Below are positions 6,743-12,880 of a stretch of DNA of 12,880 nucleotides, piece after piece (positions within the stretch are counted from its first letter, which is position 1; every line of letters starts with the position of its first letter). The notes beneath the pieces were generated by a model, which was not told the origin of the DNA, searched no databases, and saw only the letters and a list, made by a program, of their open reading frames with translations. This DNA is from an uncultured Collinsella sp. (GTDB lineage Bacteria > Actinomycetota > Coriobacteriia > Coriobacteriales > Coriobacteriaceae): contig CAUBVH010000030.1 in the NCBI GenBank assembly GCA_958439425.1, forward strand, positions 1-12,880, in the 5' to 3' direction. The position numbers were made by a program, and so were the translations under genes.

Positions 6743-8086
6743 ATGAGCGAATCCCTGCGCACCGTGAACGTCGGTCTGATCGGTCTGGGGACCGTCGGCG
6801 GCGGCGTGGCCCGTCTGATCAAGAGCCACCACGATGAGTACCTGGCCGCCTACGGCATCGACCTTAAGCTGACCCGCGCCTGCGCGCTTGCCTGGGAGCA
6901 GGCCGAGGCAGCCGGTATTGAGCGCGAGGCCTTTACGAGTGACTGGCACGATGTCGTCACCGACCCCGCCGTCGACATCGTCGTCGAGCTGATCGGCGGC
7001 GAGCATCCCGCAACCGAGATCTTCACCACCGCCTTTGAGCACGGCAAGCATGTCGTCTCTGCCAACAAGGCTCTGCTGGGCCGTCACGTCGAGACGCTTG
7101 CCGAGAAGGCGCGCGCGTGTGGCGTGCAGATTAAGTGCGAGGCCAGCTGCGGCGGCGGCATCCCCATCGTGAGCACGCTTGAGCACGACCTGGTGGGCAA
7201 CAAGATCCTGACCATCGCTGGCATTCTCAACGGCACCACCAACTACATCCTGTCGCGCATGGACGCCGAGGGCGCCGATTACGCTGACGTGCTCGCCGAC
7301 GCCCAGGCAAAGGGCTATGCCGAGGCCGACCCGTCCGCCGACGTCGACGGCTTCGACGCCGCCAGCAAGACGGCCATCCTCGCTTCCATCGGCTTTGGCA
7401 CCCGCGTGACCACCGACGATGTCTACCAGCAGGGTATCCGTACCATCGGCGCCGAGGACATTGCCCAGGCCCGCGAGCTCGGCTACACCATCAAGCTGCT
7501 GGGCATCGCACGCAACACCGACGCCGGCGTCGACGTCCGGGTGCATCCCACGCTGATCCCCGCCGACCACATGCTTGCCAAGGTCAACGGCGCCATGAAC
7601 GCTGTCTACGTGGTGGGCGACGCCGTGGGCGAGACCATGTTCTACGGTGCCGGCGCAGGCTCCTTCCCCACCGCGAGCGCCGTCGTGGGCGATATCCTGT
7701 CGCTCTCCGAGCAGATCAGCCGCGGCGTGGCTCCGCTGCCCGAGATTGAGCCCTATGGCCACAACCTCGCCTTTAAGCCCATGGACGAGCTCCAGACCAA
7801 GTACTATGTGCGCCTGAAGGTCGCCGACCGCGTGGGCGCCCTGTCCGAGACGGTCGACATCTTTGCCAAGCACAACATCTCGATCTCGCTCATCAACCAG
7901 GTCGAGGACGGCAAGTCGGGCGTCAGCGATGCCTGCTCGGTCATCTTCCTGACGCACCGCGCACTCGAGAAGGACGTCCAGGCTGCCGCCGCCGAGCTTG
8001 CCAGCGTCGACTGCGTGGCCGAGGTCGCCAACGTCCTGCGCATCGAGGACGTCGAGGCCTGGACCGAAGGCGTCATGGCGAACTAG
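6743..8086 (+). CDS. hom: Homoserine dehydrogenase with C-terminal ACT domain
   Basis: This 447-residue cytoplasmic enzyme reduces aspartate semialdehyde to homoserine with NAD(P)H, the branch-point step to threonine and methionine. The N-terminal Rossmann fold has GLGTVGGG (residues 14-21). SANK (106-109) precedes the catalytic domain. The conserved stretches EASCGGGIP and AGILNGTTNYIL (159-170) follow. Glu194, Asp205 and Lys209 line up with the Glu208/Asp219/Lys223 catalytic set I recall from the yeast enzyme. The ACT domain (about 353-435, with VADRVGALSETVDIFAKH) suggests feedback inhibition by threonine. The ATG has AAGGAG six bases upstream. No thrB or thrC is adjacent, and the gene ends in its own terminator, so it looks monocistronic. 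Confidence 0.96.
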   Translation: MSESLRTVNVGLIGLGTVGGGVARLIKSHHDEYLAAYGIDLKLTRACALAWEQAEAAGIEREAFTSDWHDVVTDPAVDIVVELIGGEHPATEIFTTAFEHGKHVVSANKALLGRHVETLAEKARACGVQIKCEASCGGGIPIVSTLEHDLVGNKILTIAGILNGTTNYILSRMDAEGADYADVLADAQAKGYAEADPSADVDGFDAASKTAILASIGFGTRVTTDDVYQQGIRTIGAEDIAQARELGYTIKLLGIARNTDAGVDVRVHPTLIPADHMLAKVNGAMNAVYVVGDAVGETMFYGAGAGSFPTASAVVGDILSLSEQISRGVAPLPEIEPYGHNLAFKPMDELQTKYYVRLKVADRVGALSETVDIFAKHNISISLINQVEDGKSGVSDACSVIFLTHRALEKDVQAAAAELASVDCVAEVANVLRIEDVEAWTEGVMAN

Positions 8087-8116
8087 TCCAGTCCTTGGCA
8101 CACAACATAGCACCTG

Positions 8117-8154
8117 AGGGGCTCCCGTCCGTTTGGATGGGAGCCCCTTTGTTT
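8117..8154 (+). terminator. Intrinsic terminator of hom
   Basis: GGGGCTCCCGTCC (8118-8130) pairs with 8135-8147 over 13 bp including one G-U pair, around a GTTT loop. It is followed directly by TTTGTTT, 31 bases after the hom stop codon. The form is textbook for the plus strand. It separates hom from the dehydrogenase gene, which should have its own promoter in the next 150 bases, although I could not identify one with confidence. Confidence 0.93.
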
Positions 8155-8306
8155 GAAACCGCCCATTGCGTTCATCAAGCAAAAGTTTGAACAACTTGGC
8201 CATTCGCTGACAACCGAGGGTGCCGTTTACCGATATGCGAACGAAGTTGATTTTGCGCGCCGTTATGCTGTGCTGCGTATGTCCACCCCCGAAGAATGGA
8301 GGCACC

Positions 8307-9056
8307 ATGTTGCTCGAGGGTAAGAAAGCAATCATCACCGGAGGCACGCGCGGTATCGGCTATGCCATCGCCTGCCGTTTTATCGAGGAAGGCGCCGCCG
8401 TCACCGTCTTTGGTTCGCGTCAGGAAACCGCCGACGCGGCCGTTGAGAAGCTCGCCGCCGCCTATCCCGAGGCAAAGATCTGGGGGCGTTCGTGCAACCT
8501 CACCTCACTCGAGGCCGTAACCGAGGCCTTTACGCAGGCCGCAGCCGACATGGGCGGTCTCGACACGGTCGTCAACAATGCCGGTATCTCCCAGCGCTCG
8601 CCCCTTTTGGACTACACGGCCGAGGAGTTCGCCAAGGTCATGGACCTCAACGTCGTCGCCGTCTTTAATGGTCACCAGGCCGCTGCCAAGATCATGACCG
8701 AAGCCGGCCACGGTGGCACCATCACCACCACGAGCTCGATGGTCGCTAAGTACGGTCAGCCCTCCGGCGTTGGCTATCCCACGTCCAAGTTCGCCGTCAA
8801 CGGCATGGTCCAGTCGCTCTCACGCGAGCTCGCCCCCGTGGGCATTCGCGTCAATGCCGTCGCCCCCGGCGTAACCAGGACCGACATGGTCGCCAACCTG
8901 CCCGAAGAAGTCATCAAGCCCATCATCGCTACCATCCCGCTCGGCCGCATGGGCGAGCCCGAGGATGTCGCCAACGCCTTTGTCTTCCTAGCGAGCGACA
9001 TGGCCGCCTACGTTACGGGCGCTGTGCTCCCCGTCGACGGAGCTGCCCGCTCTTAA
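8307..9056 (+). CDS. Short-chain dehydrogenase/reductase, BaiA/FabG-like
   Basis: This 249-residue classical SDR has cofactor motif TGGTRGIG (residues 11-18), NNAG (90-93), and the catalytic tetrad Asn115, Ser144, Tyr157 and Lys161. The ATG at 8307 was chosen because GGAGG lies just upstream and the fold starts at once. An in-frame ATG at 8220 would add 29 unconserved residues. From memory, the sequence resembles Clostridium scindens BaiA (3-alpha-hydroxysteroid dehydrogenase) along its whole length. Shared features include the YPE stretch, an FNG after the Asn helix, SGVGYP-SK, VAPGV-TDM and a DGA-R C-terminus. After the second strand it has Gly-Ser-Arg (36-38), where recalled BaiA has an acidic residue. 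Arg38 suggests NADP(H). It could equally be a FabG-like 3-oxoacyl reductase or a sugar dehydrogenase, as no neighbouring gene points to a substrate. It appears monocistronic. Confidence 0.88.
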   Translation: MLLEGKKAIITGGTRGIGYAIACRFIEEGAAVTVFGSRQETADAAVEKLAAAYPEAKIWGRSCNLTSLEAVTEAFTQAAADMGGLDTVVNNAGISQRSPLLDYTAEEFAKVMDLNVVAVFNGHQAAAKIMTEAGHGGTITTTSSMVAKYGQPSGVGYPTSKFAVNGMVQSLSRELAPVGIRVNAVAPGVTRTDMVANLPEEVIKPIIATIPLGRMGEPEDVANAFVFLASDMAAYVTGAVLPVDGAARS

Positions 9057-9099
9057 GGGACCACAAGCCTCAGCTCCCAGCCTCAACATTGCTCAACTA

Positions 9100-9140
9100 A
9101 AAGGCGCGCTTCCTGCATCAACTGCAGGCGGCGCGCCTTT
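9100..9140 (+). terminator. Bidirectional intrinsic terminator between convergent genes
   Basis: AAAGGCGCGC (9100-9109) pairs with GCGCGCCTTT (9131-9140). Inside a 2x2 internal loop, CCTGCA pairs with TGCAGG around TCAAC. On the plus strand TTTGTT follows, and on the minus strand the arm ends in TTTT. It can therefore terminate both the dehydrogenase (plus) and the antiporter gene (minus) that converge on it. Confidence 0.88.
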
Positions 9141-9154
9141 GTTCTGTTTGTATG

Positions 9155-9326
9155 GGAAACTGCGTCCCGGTATTTCAGCTCAGAACGGGGCGCAGCTTCC
9201 CCCAGAGCCTTCTTTCGGAAACTATGTCCCATTCTGGGTCCGGATTCCGGGATGCGCTTTCCGCAACGGACTTCTCGTGGAAAGCGCATCCCACTCTAGA
9301 CGCCAATTCCGGGATGCATTTTCCGC
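9155..9326. repeat. Three-copy degenerate 62-bp tandem repeat with internal inverted repeats
   Basis: Three units start at 9155, 9217 and 9279, exactly 62 bases apart. Each begins with a left arm (GGAAACTGCGTCCC, GGAAACTATGTCCC, GGAAAGCGCATCCC). Each has a complementary right arm 32 bases on, at 9187, 9249 and 9311 (GGGGCGCAGCTTCC, GGGATGCGCTTTCC, GGGATGCATTTTCC). Arms pair within each unit around 18-base spacers. In addition, the right arm of unit 2 (9249-9262) pairs perfectly over 14 bp with the left arm of unit 3 (9279-9292). Units 2 and 3 share ATTCCGGGATGC and TTTCCGC in the same register, while unit 1 is more diverged. The array fills the gap between the shared terminator and the antiporter stop codon. 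No frame across it looks coding. Confidence 0.85.
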
Positions 9327-9337
9327 GGCGACGTTGG

Positions 9338-10900
9338 CTACCTGCCGTCGTCGTCCTGGGCCTCTTCGTGTGCGTAAAGCTCCAGCATGCGGCGGCGGTA
9401 TTCGCGCACGGCGAGCTTGGCGCGCTCCAGGCGGCGGCGCTCACGCGGGGTGAGCTTGCCGGGGTCGATCTCGTCGCCGTAAGTCTTTTCGGCCAGCAAA
9501 TGGGCGGCGTCCACGATACGGGCATCGATGTGCCCGCTTGCCGCCTCGGCCGAGAGGCGGTCGGCAATGGAATCAAGGGTAGGTATGCCGTCGAGCGTGC
9601 GACCGTGACCATGCGAGGTCAGCAGCTCGTGCTCGCGTGCGAGCAGGCTCGCCAAATCGTGATGGGCACGCAGGATGTCGAGCGCATCGGATGGATGCTC
9701 GGCAACCTCTGCCACGGCGGCAACCGGCGCGGCATCGACCACGCGGTAGAAGAGCTGCGCGAGCAGTGGCATCAGGAACACCGTGATGGCGCCGGCCGCC
9801 ACCATAACCGAAGCGACGCCCTGTGATAATGCGCCGGCGTTGACAGCGACGCTCGTCACGGCGACGATAATCGGCAGCGCCGTGGTGCAGTACAGGGCCA
9901 CGGTAATGCGGCCATACGCCGACACATCGCGCGTCGCAGGACAAATGCTCATAGAAATAAGAATGGGCACGGCGCGGATAACCAGCAACGCCACGATAAA
10001 GCCCACGAGCAGGCCAGGGCGCGATGCTACAGCCGTCAGGTCGATCTTGGCACCCGACACGGTAAAGAACACCGGGATTAAAAAGCCATAGGCAAGGCCA
10101 TCGAGTTTAAGCTCGAGCGTATGGTTGCCCTCGGGGATGATATAGCGCAGGACAAAGCCCGCCGCAAAAGCGCCCAGCACGATATCGAGGCTAAATATGG
10201 CGGAAAACGCCACGAGCGTGACCAAGATGAGCACCGTAAGGCGCACGAACGTTTGGGAAGTCGTATCGGCGCGCTCCTGAATAAAGGCAAAGAAGCGGCT
10301 GCCGATACGCTTGGAGCGGCTGGGGACCACGGCAAGCAGCACACACACCACGGCGAACAGGCCCAAGATCAGCAACGTCTCGATACCCGCACGGGCAGAC
10401 AGCAGCACCGACATGGCGAGCACGGGGCCAAGCTCACCCCACGTACCGTAGGCAAGAATCGAATCGCCGACGCGCGTCCCGGCAAGCGACCGCTCGCGCA
10501 AGATGGGCATGAGCGCCCCAAGCGCCGTCGAGGTCAACGCCAGCGTCACGGCGATGCCATCAAAATGACTGACCGAAAACCACGGGGTAAAGCGCACGGC
10601 AAGCCAGGCGATGCCAAACGTGACGACCCACGTCGCCATGCCGTAACGCCCCTCGATGCCCGTGATGTTCTTGGGATCGATCTCAAAGCCGGCAAGCAGG
10701 AACAAAAAGGCCAGGCCGAGCTCGGACACGAGCGAGACCTCGGCATCCACATGGATAATGCCGAGCATATGAGGTCCCAGCACCGCGCCAAACACGAGCA
10801 AAAAGACCGTCTCGGGAACGGGTTTTCCGGGAATCGCCGAGGCGATGAAGGGGCTTGCAAAGGCCACGAGTGCGATGATGGCGAGCGAAACAAATGCCAT
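9338..10900 (-). CDS. CPA2-type cation:proton antiporter with atypical C-terminal tail
   Basis: This 520-residue inner-membrane protein of the Na+/H+ exchanger superfamily (PF00999-like) probably exchanges K+ or Na+ for H+. About twelve hydrophobic segments fill residues 1-386. AGFEID (70-75) is the counterpart of the AGLELD motif of KefB/C-type antiporters. The STALGALMPILRE segment precedes the core helix GTWGELGPVL (152-161), where Gly155-Glu156 stands in place of the Asp-containing pair of many relatives. The last 134 residues are soluble, with no Rossmann RCK/TrkA-N nucleotide-binding motif. They are Ala-, Glu- and Arg-rich and end in a likely helical PRERRRLERAKLAVREYRRR region and an acidic tail. 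The ATG has AGAAAGG about six bases upstream. It is monocistronic and convergent with the dehydrogenase. The ion and the role of the tail are unknown. Confidence 0.87.
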   Translation of the reverse strand: MAFVSLAIIALVAFASPFIASAIPGKPVPETVFLLVFGAVLGPHMLGIIHVDAEVSLVSELGLAFLFLLAGFEIDPKNITGIEGRYGMATWVVTFGIAWLAVRFTPWFSVSHFDGIAVTLALTSTALGALMPILRERSLAGTRVGDSILAYGTWGELGPVLAMSVLLSARAGIETLLILGLFAVVCVLLAVVPSRSKRIGSRFFAFIQERADTTSQTFVRLTVLILVTLVAFSAIFSLDIVLGAFAAGFVLRYIIPEGNHTLELKLDGLAYGFLIPVFFTVSGAKIDLTAVASRPGLLVGFIVALLVIRAVPILISMSICPATRDVSAYGRITVALYCTTALPIIVAVTSVAVNAGALSQGVASVMVAAGAITVFLMPLLAQLFYRVVDAAPVAAVAEVAEHPSDALDILRAHHDLASLLAREHELLTSHGHGRTLDGIPTLDSIADRLSAEAASGHIDARIVDAAHLLAEKTYGDEIDPGKLTPRERRRLERAKLAVREYRRRMLELYAHEEAQDDDGR

Positions 10901-10989
10901 GTGATGCCTTTCTCTTGTTTGCGCTCCACTGTAGCACCCTCGCCGTCCTCAACGCGCCACGAGCTGTCGTATCATAGTGAGGTTTAAAA
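10901..10989. promoter_or_regulatory. Divergent promoter region between the antiporter gene and purL
   Basis: About 90 bases separate the antiporter start from the purL leader. TATCAT at 10970-10975 is a candidate purL -10, placing transcription start near 10982, but the sequence 17 bases upstream is not a good -35. On the opposite strand the same spot reads TATGAT, a candidate -10 for the antiporter, again without a clear -35. Position and opposite orientation of the genes are the main support. Confidence 0.35.
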
Positions 10990-11046
10990 GTATGCGGCTC
11001 AAGGCGACCGCGAGGCTTGCCCCGCAAACCGACCGCTGCCGCATAC
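10990..11046 (+). promoter_or_regulatory. Structured 5' leader of purL
   Basis: GTATGCGGC (10990-10998) and GCCGCATAC (11038-11046) form a perfect 9-bp inverted repeat around 39 bases of GC-rich sequence. The interior can form a smaller hairpin, GCGAGG/CCCCGC around CTTG, with one mismatch. No T run follows, so it is not a terminator. It ends 38 bases before the purL start, after a candidate promoter, so it would lie in the purL 5' UTR. It does not match the conserved cores I know for the purine, ZTP or THF riboswitches. Its function is unknown. It may be a new RNA element or a protein-binding site. Confidence 0.5.
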
Positions 11047-11084
11047 CGCACCGTACGCCCAACCGATCAGGAAGGCAGGAACCA

Positions 11085-12880
11085 ATGGTCTCTCGTATCT
11101 ACGTGGAGAAGAAACCCGGGTTCGACGTCGAGGCTCAGCAGCTCAAGGGCGAGCTGACCGAGATTCTCGGCATCAAGGGCATCGAGGCCCTGAGGATTAT
11201 CAACCGCTACGACGTCGAGGGCATCGATGAGGAGCTGTTCCGCTCCTGCGTGCCGACCGTCTTTAGCGAGCCCCAGGTCGATGTGACCTACAACGAGCTC
11301 CCCGCAAGCGACGGCGCCGTCTTTGCCGTCGAATTCCTGCCTGGCCAGTTTGACCAGCGCGCCGACTCCGCCAGCGAGTGCGTGCAGCTCATCAGCCAGG
11401 GCGAGCGCCCCGCCGTGCGCTCCGCCAAGGTCTATATGATCTCGGGCGCTCTGGACGAGGCCGCCATTGATGCCATCAAGCACTACGTGGTGAACCCCGT
11501 CGAGGCGCGCATCGCCTCGCTCGACCTGCCCGAGACGCTGTACATGGAGACCCCCGAGCCCCAGCCCGTCGAGGTGCTCGACGGTTTCCGCGAGCTCGAC
11601 GAAGCCGGCCTTGCCGCCTTTATCTCCGAGCGCGGCCTTGCCATGGACGAGGCGGACATCGCCTTCTGCCAGCAGTACTTCCGCGATGAGGATCGCGACC
11701 CCACCATCACCGAGATCCGCGTAATCGACACCTATTGGTCCGACCACTGCCGCCACACCACCTTCGGCACCGTCCTGGATGATGTGACGATCGATGACGC
11801 CGTGGTGCAGCAGGCCTTCGACCGCTACATGGAGATGCGCCACGAACTCGGTCGCGACGCCAAGCCCGTCTGCCTCATGGACATGGGCACCATCGGCGCC
11901 AAGTACCTTAAGAAGACCGGCGTCATGACCGATGTCGATGAGTCCGAGGAGATCAACGCCTGTACCGTCAAGGTGAAGGTCGATGTCGATGGCGAGGACC
12001 AGGACTGGCTGTTCCTCTTTAAGAACGAGACCCACAACCACCCGACCGAGATCGAGCCCTTCGGCGGTGCCGCCACCTGCGTGGGCGGCGCTATCCGCGA
12101 CCCGCTCTCGGGCCGCAGCTATGTGTATCAGGCCATGCGCGTCACCGGTGCCGGCGACCCCACCGTCCCCGTGTCCGAGACGCTCGAGGGCAAGCTGCCG
12201 CAGCGCAAGCTCGTGACCACCGCCGCTGCCGGCTACTCCAGCTACGGCAACCAGATCGGCCTTGCCACCGGTCAAGTCAACGAGCTCTATCACCCCGGTT
12301 ACGTGGCCAAGCGCATGGAGGTTGGCGCGGTCGTGGGCGCTACCCCGGCAAACCACGTGCGCCGCGAGTGCCCCGCCCCCACCGACAAGATCATTCTGCT
12401 GGGCGGCCGCACCGGCCGTGACGGCATCGGCGGCGCCACCGGCTCCTCCAAGACCCAGAACACCGAGTCCATCGAGACCTCGGGCGCCGAGGTCCAGAAG
12501 GGCAATGCCCCGGTCGAGCGCAAGCTGCAGCGCCTCTTCCGCCGCGGCGACGCCTGCCGCCTGATCAAGCGCTGCAATGACTTTGGCGCCGGCGGCGTCT
12601 CGGTCGCCGTGGGCGAGCTTGCCGACGGCCTGTACGTGGACCTGGACACCGTGACCAAGAAGTACGACGGCCTAGACGGCACCGAGCTCGCCATCTCCGA
12701 GTCCCAGGAGCGTATGGCCTGCGCCGTCGCCGACGGTGACGTCGAGGAGTTCATGGGCTACGCCGCCGAGGAGAACCTGGAGGCGACCGTAATCGCCGAG
12801 GTTACCGCCGAGCCGCGCATGCGCATGGCCTGGAATGGTGTGGCCATCGTCGACCTGTCCCGCGAGTTCCTCAACTCCAA
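11085..12880 (+). CDS. purL: Phosphoribosylformylglycinamidine synthase (large single-chain PurL), 5' part
   Basis: This enzyme converts FGAR, glutamine and ATP to FGAM, the fourth step of de novo purine synthesis. The frame is open from ATG 11085 to the window edge, giving 598 complete codons. The N-terminal PurS-like region (MVSRIYVEKKPGFD) and the linker with TYWSDHCRHTTFG (residues 216-228) are those of the single-chain enzyme of about 1,240 residues known from clostridia and relatives. The ATP-binding region includes FKNETHNHPTEIEPFGGAA (312-330) and GRTGRDGIGGATGSS. The second catalytic half and the C-terminal glutaminase domain must lie beyond the window. AGGAAGG is nine bases before the ATG, and AGGA is also present at 11077-11080. 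Long frames on the opposite strand are shadows of this gene. Confidence 0.95.
   Translation, partial: MVSRIYVEKKPGFDVEAQQLKGELTEILGIKGIEALRIINRYDVEGIDEELFRSCVPTVFSEPQVDVTYNELPASDGAVFAVEFLPGQFDQRADSASECVQLISQGERPAVRSAKVYMISGALDEAAIDAIKHYVVNPVEARIASLDLPETLYMETPEPQPVEVLDGFRELDEAGLAAFISERGLAMDEADIAFCQQYFRDEDRDPTITEIRVIDTYWSDHCRHTTFGTVLDDVTIDDAVVQQAFDRYMEMRHELGRDAKPVCLMDMGTIGAKYLKKTGVMTDVDESEEINACTVKVKVDVDGEDQDWLFLFKNETHNHPTEIEPFGGAATCVGGAIRDPLSGRSYVYQAMRVTGAGDPTVPVSETLEGKLPQRKLVTTAAAGYSSYGNQIGLATGQVNELYHPGYVAKRMEVGAVVGATPANHVRRECPAPTDKIILLGGRTGRDGIGGATGSSKTQNTESIETSGAEVQKGNAPVERKLQRLFRRGDACRLIKRCNDFGAGGVSVAVGELADGLYVDLDTVTKKYDGLDGTELAISESQERMACAVADGDVEEFMGYAAEENLEATVIAEVTAEPRMRMAWNGVAIVDLSREFLNS

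Noticed and set aside
6737..8347. 536-codon minus-strand frame opposite hom
   Set aside because: It is a shadow of the homoserine dehydrogenase gene. It has no ribosome binding site and no recognisable domain, and it runs through the hom terminator.
9083..9289. 68-codon minus-strand small protein in the repeat region
   Set aside because: It runs through the terminator and the repeat arms, has no ribosome binding site and has no protein-like features.
9155..9326. CRISPR array
   Set aside because: The units are three degenerate copies, with arms diverging between copies and no near-identical direct repeats with unique spacers. No cas gene is present.
10990..11046. Terminator upstream of purL
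   Set aside because: The inverted repeat is not followed by a T run on either strand, and no gene ends into it.
11067..12356. 429-codon minus-strand frame opposite purL
   Set aside because: The plus strand carries unmistakable PurL motifs in an unbroken frame to the window end. The antisense translation is repetitive in Gly, Asp, His and Val and has no domain.

Overview
The window is ordinary chromosomal DNA of a GC-rich, Gram-positive-type gut bacterium. My best guess is a member of the Coriobacteriia, probably Collinsella or a relative. This is an inference from several things: the GC-rich codon use, a single-chain PurL with a long N-terminal region, lipoprotein binding proteins with twin-arginine signal sequences, and a short-chain dehydrogenase resembling the bile-acid enzyme BaiA. 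No mobile elements, CRISPR arrays, tRNAs or rRNAs were seen.

Positions 1-6492 (minus strand) hold a branched-chain amino acid ABC importer locus. In transcription order it reads livK2 (binding protein), a weak terminator, an AT-rich promoter region, livK1 (a close paralogue of livK2), two tandem hairpins, livH and livM (permeases), and livG and livF (ATPases). A strong terminator follows at 80-120. livH, livM, livG and livF are packed with zero or slightly negative spacing. The two binding proteins are separated from each other and from the permease genes by RNA structures, which fits the need for more binding protein than transporter. A minus-strand reading frame at 1-41 may be the start of the next gene.

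Positions 6493-6742 form a divergent intergenic region. It is followed on the plus strand by hom (homoserine dehydrogenase with an ACT domain, 6743-8086), a textbook terminator, a short-chain dehydrogenase/reductase (8307-9056) and a bidirectional terminator. Next is a three-copy degenerate tandem repeat with an exact 62-bp period, each copy holding an inverted repeat. It lies between the convergent dehydrogenase and a CPA2-type cation:proton antiporter (9338-10900, minus). The antiporter carries an unusual C-terminal tail and has Gly-Glu where many relatives have an Asp-containing motif. Divergent from it is purL (11085 to the window end, plus), preceded by a leader closed by a perfect 9-bp inverted repeat.

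The coding content is housekeeping: amino acid uptake, threonine/methionine biosynthesis, purine biosynthesis and ion homeostasis. I did not find a clearly new biological system. The less ordinary signals are the 62-bp hairpin repeat array, the purL leader, the duplicated livK genes with a shared upstream motif, the BaiA-like dehydrogenase and the atypical antiporter.
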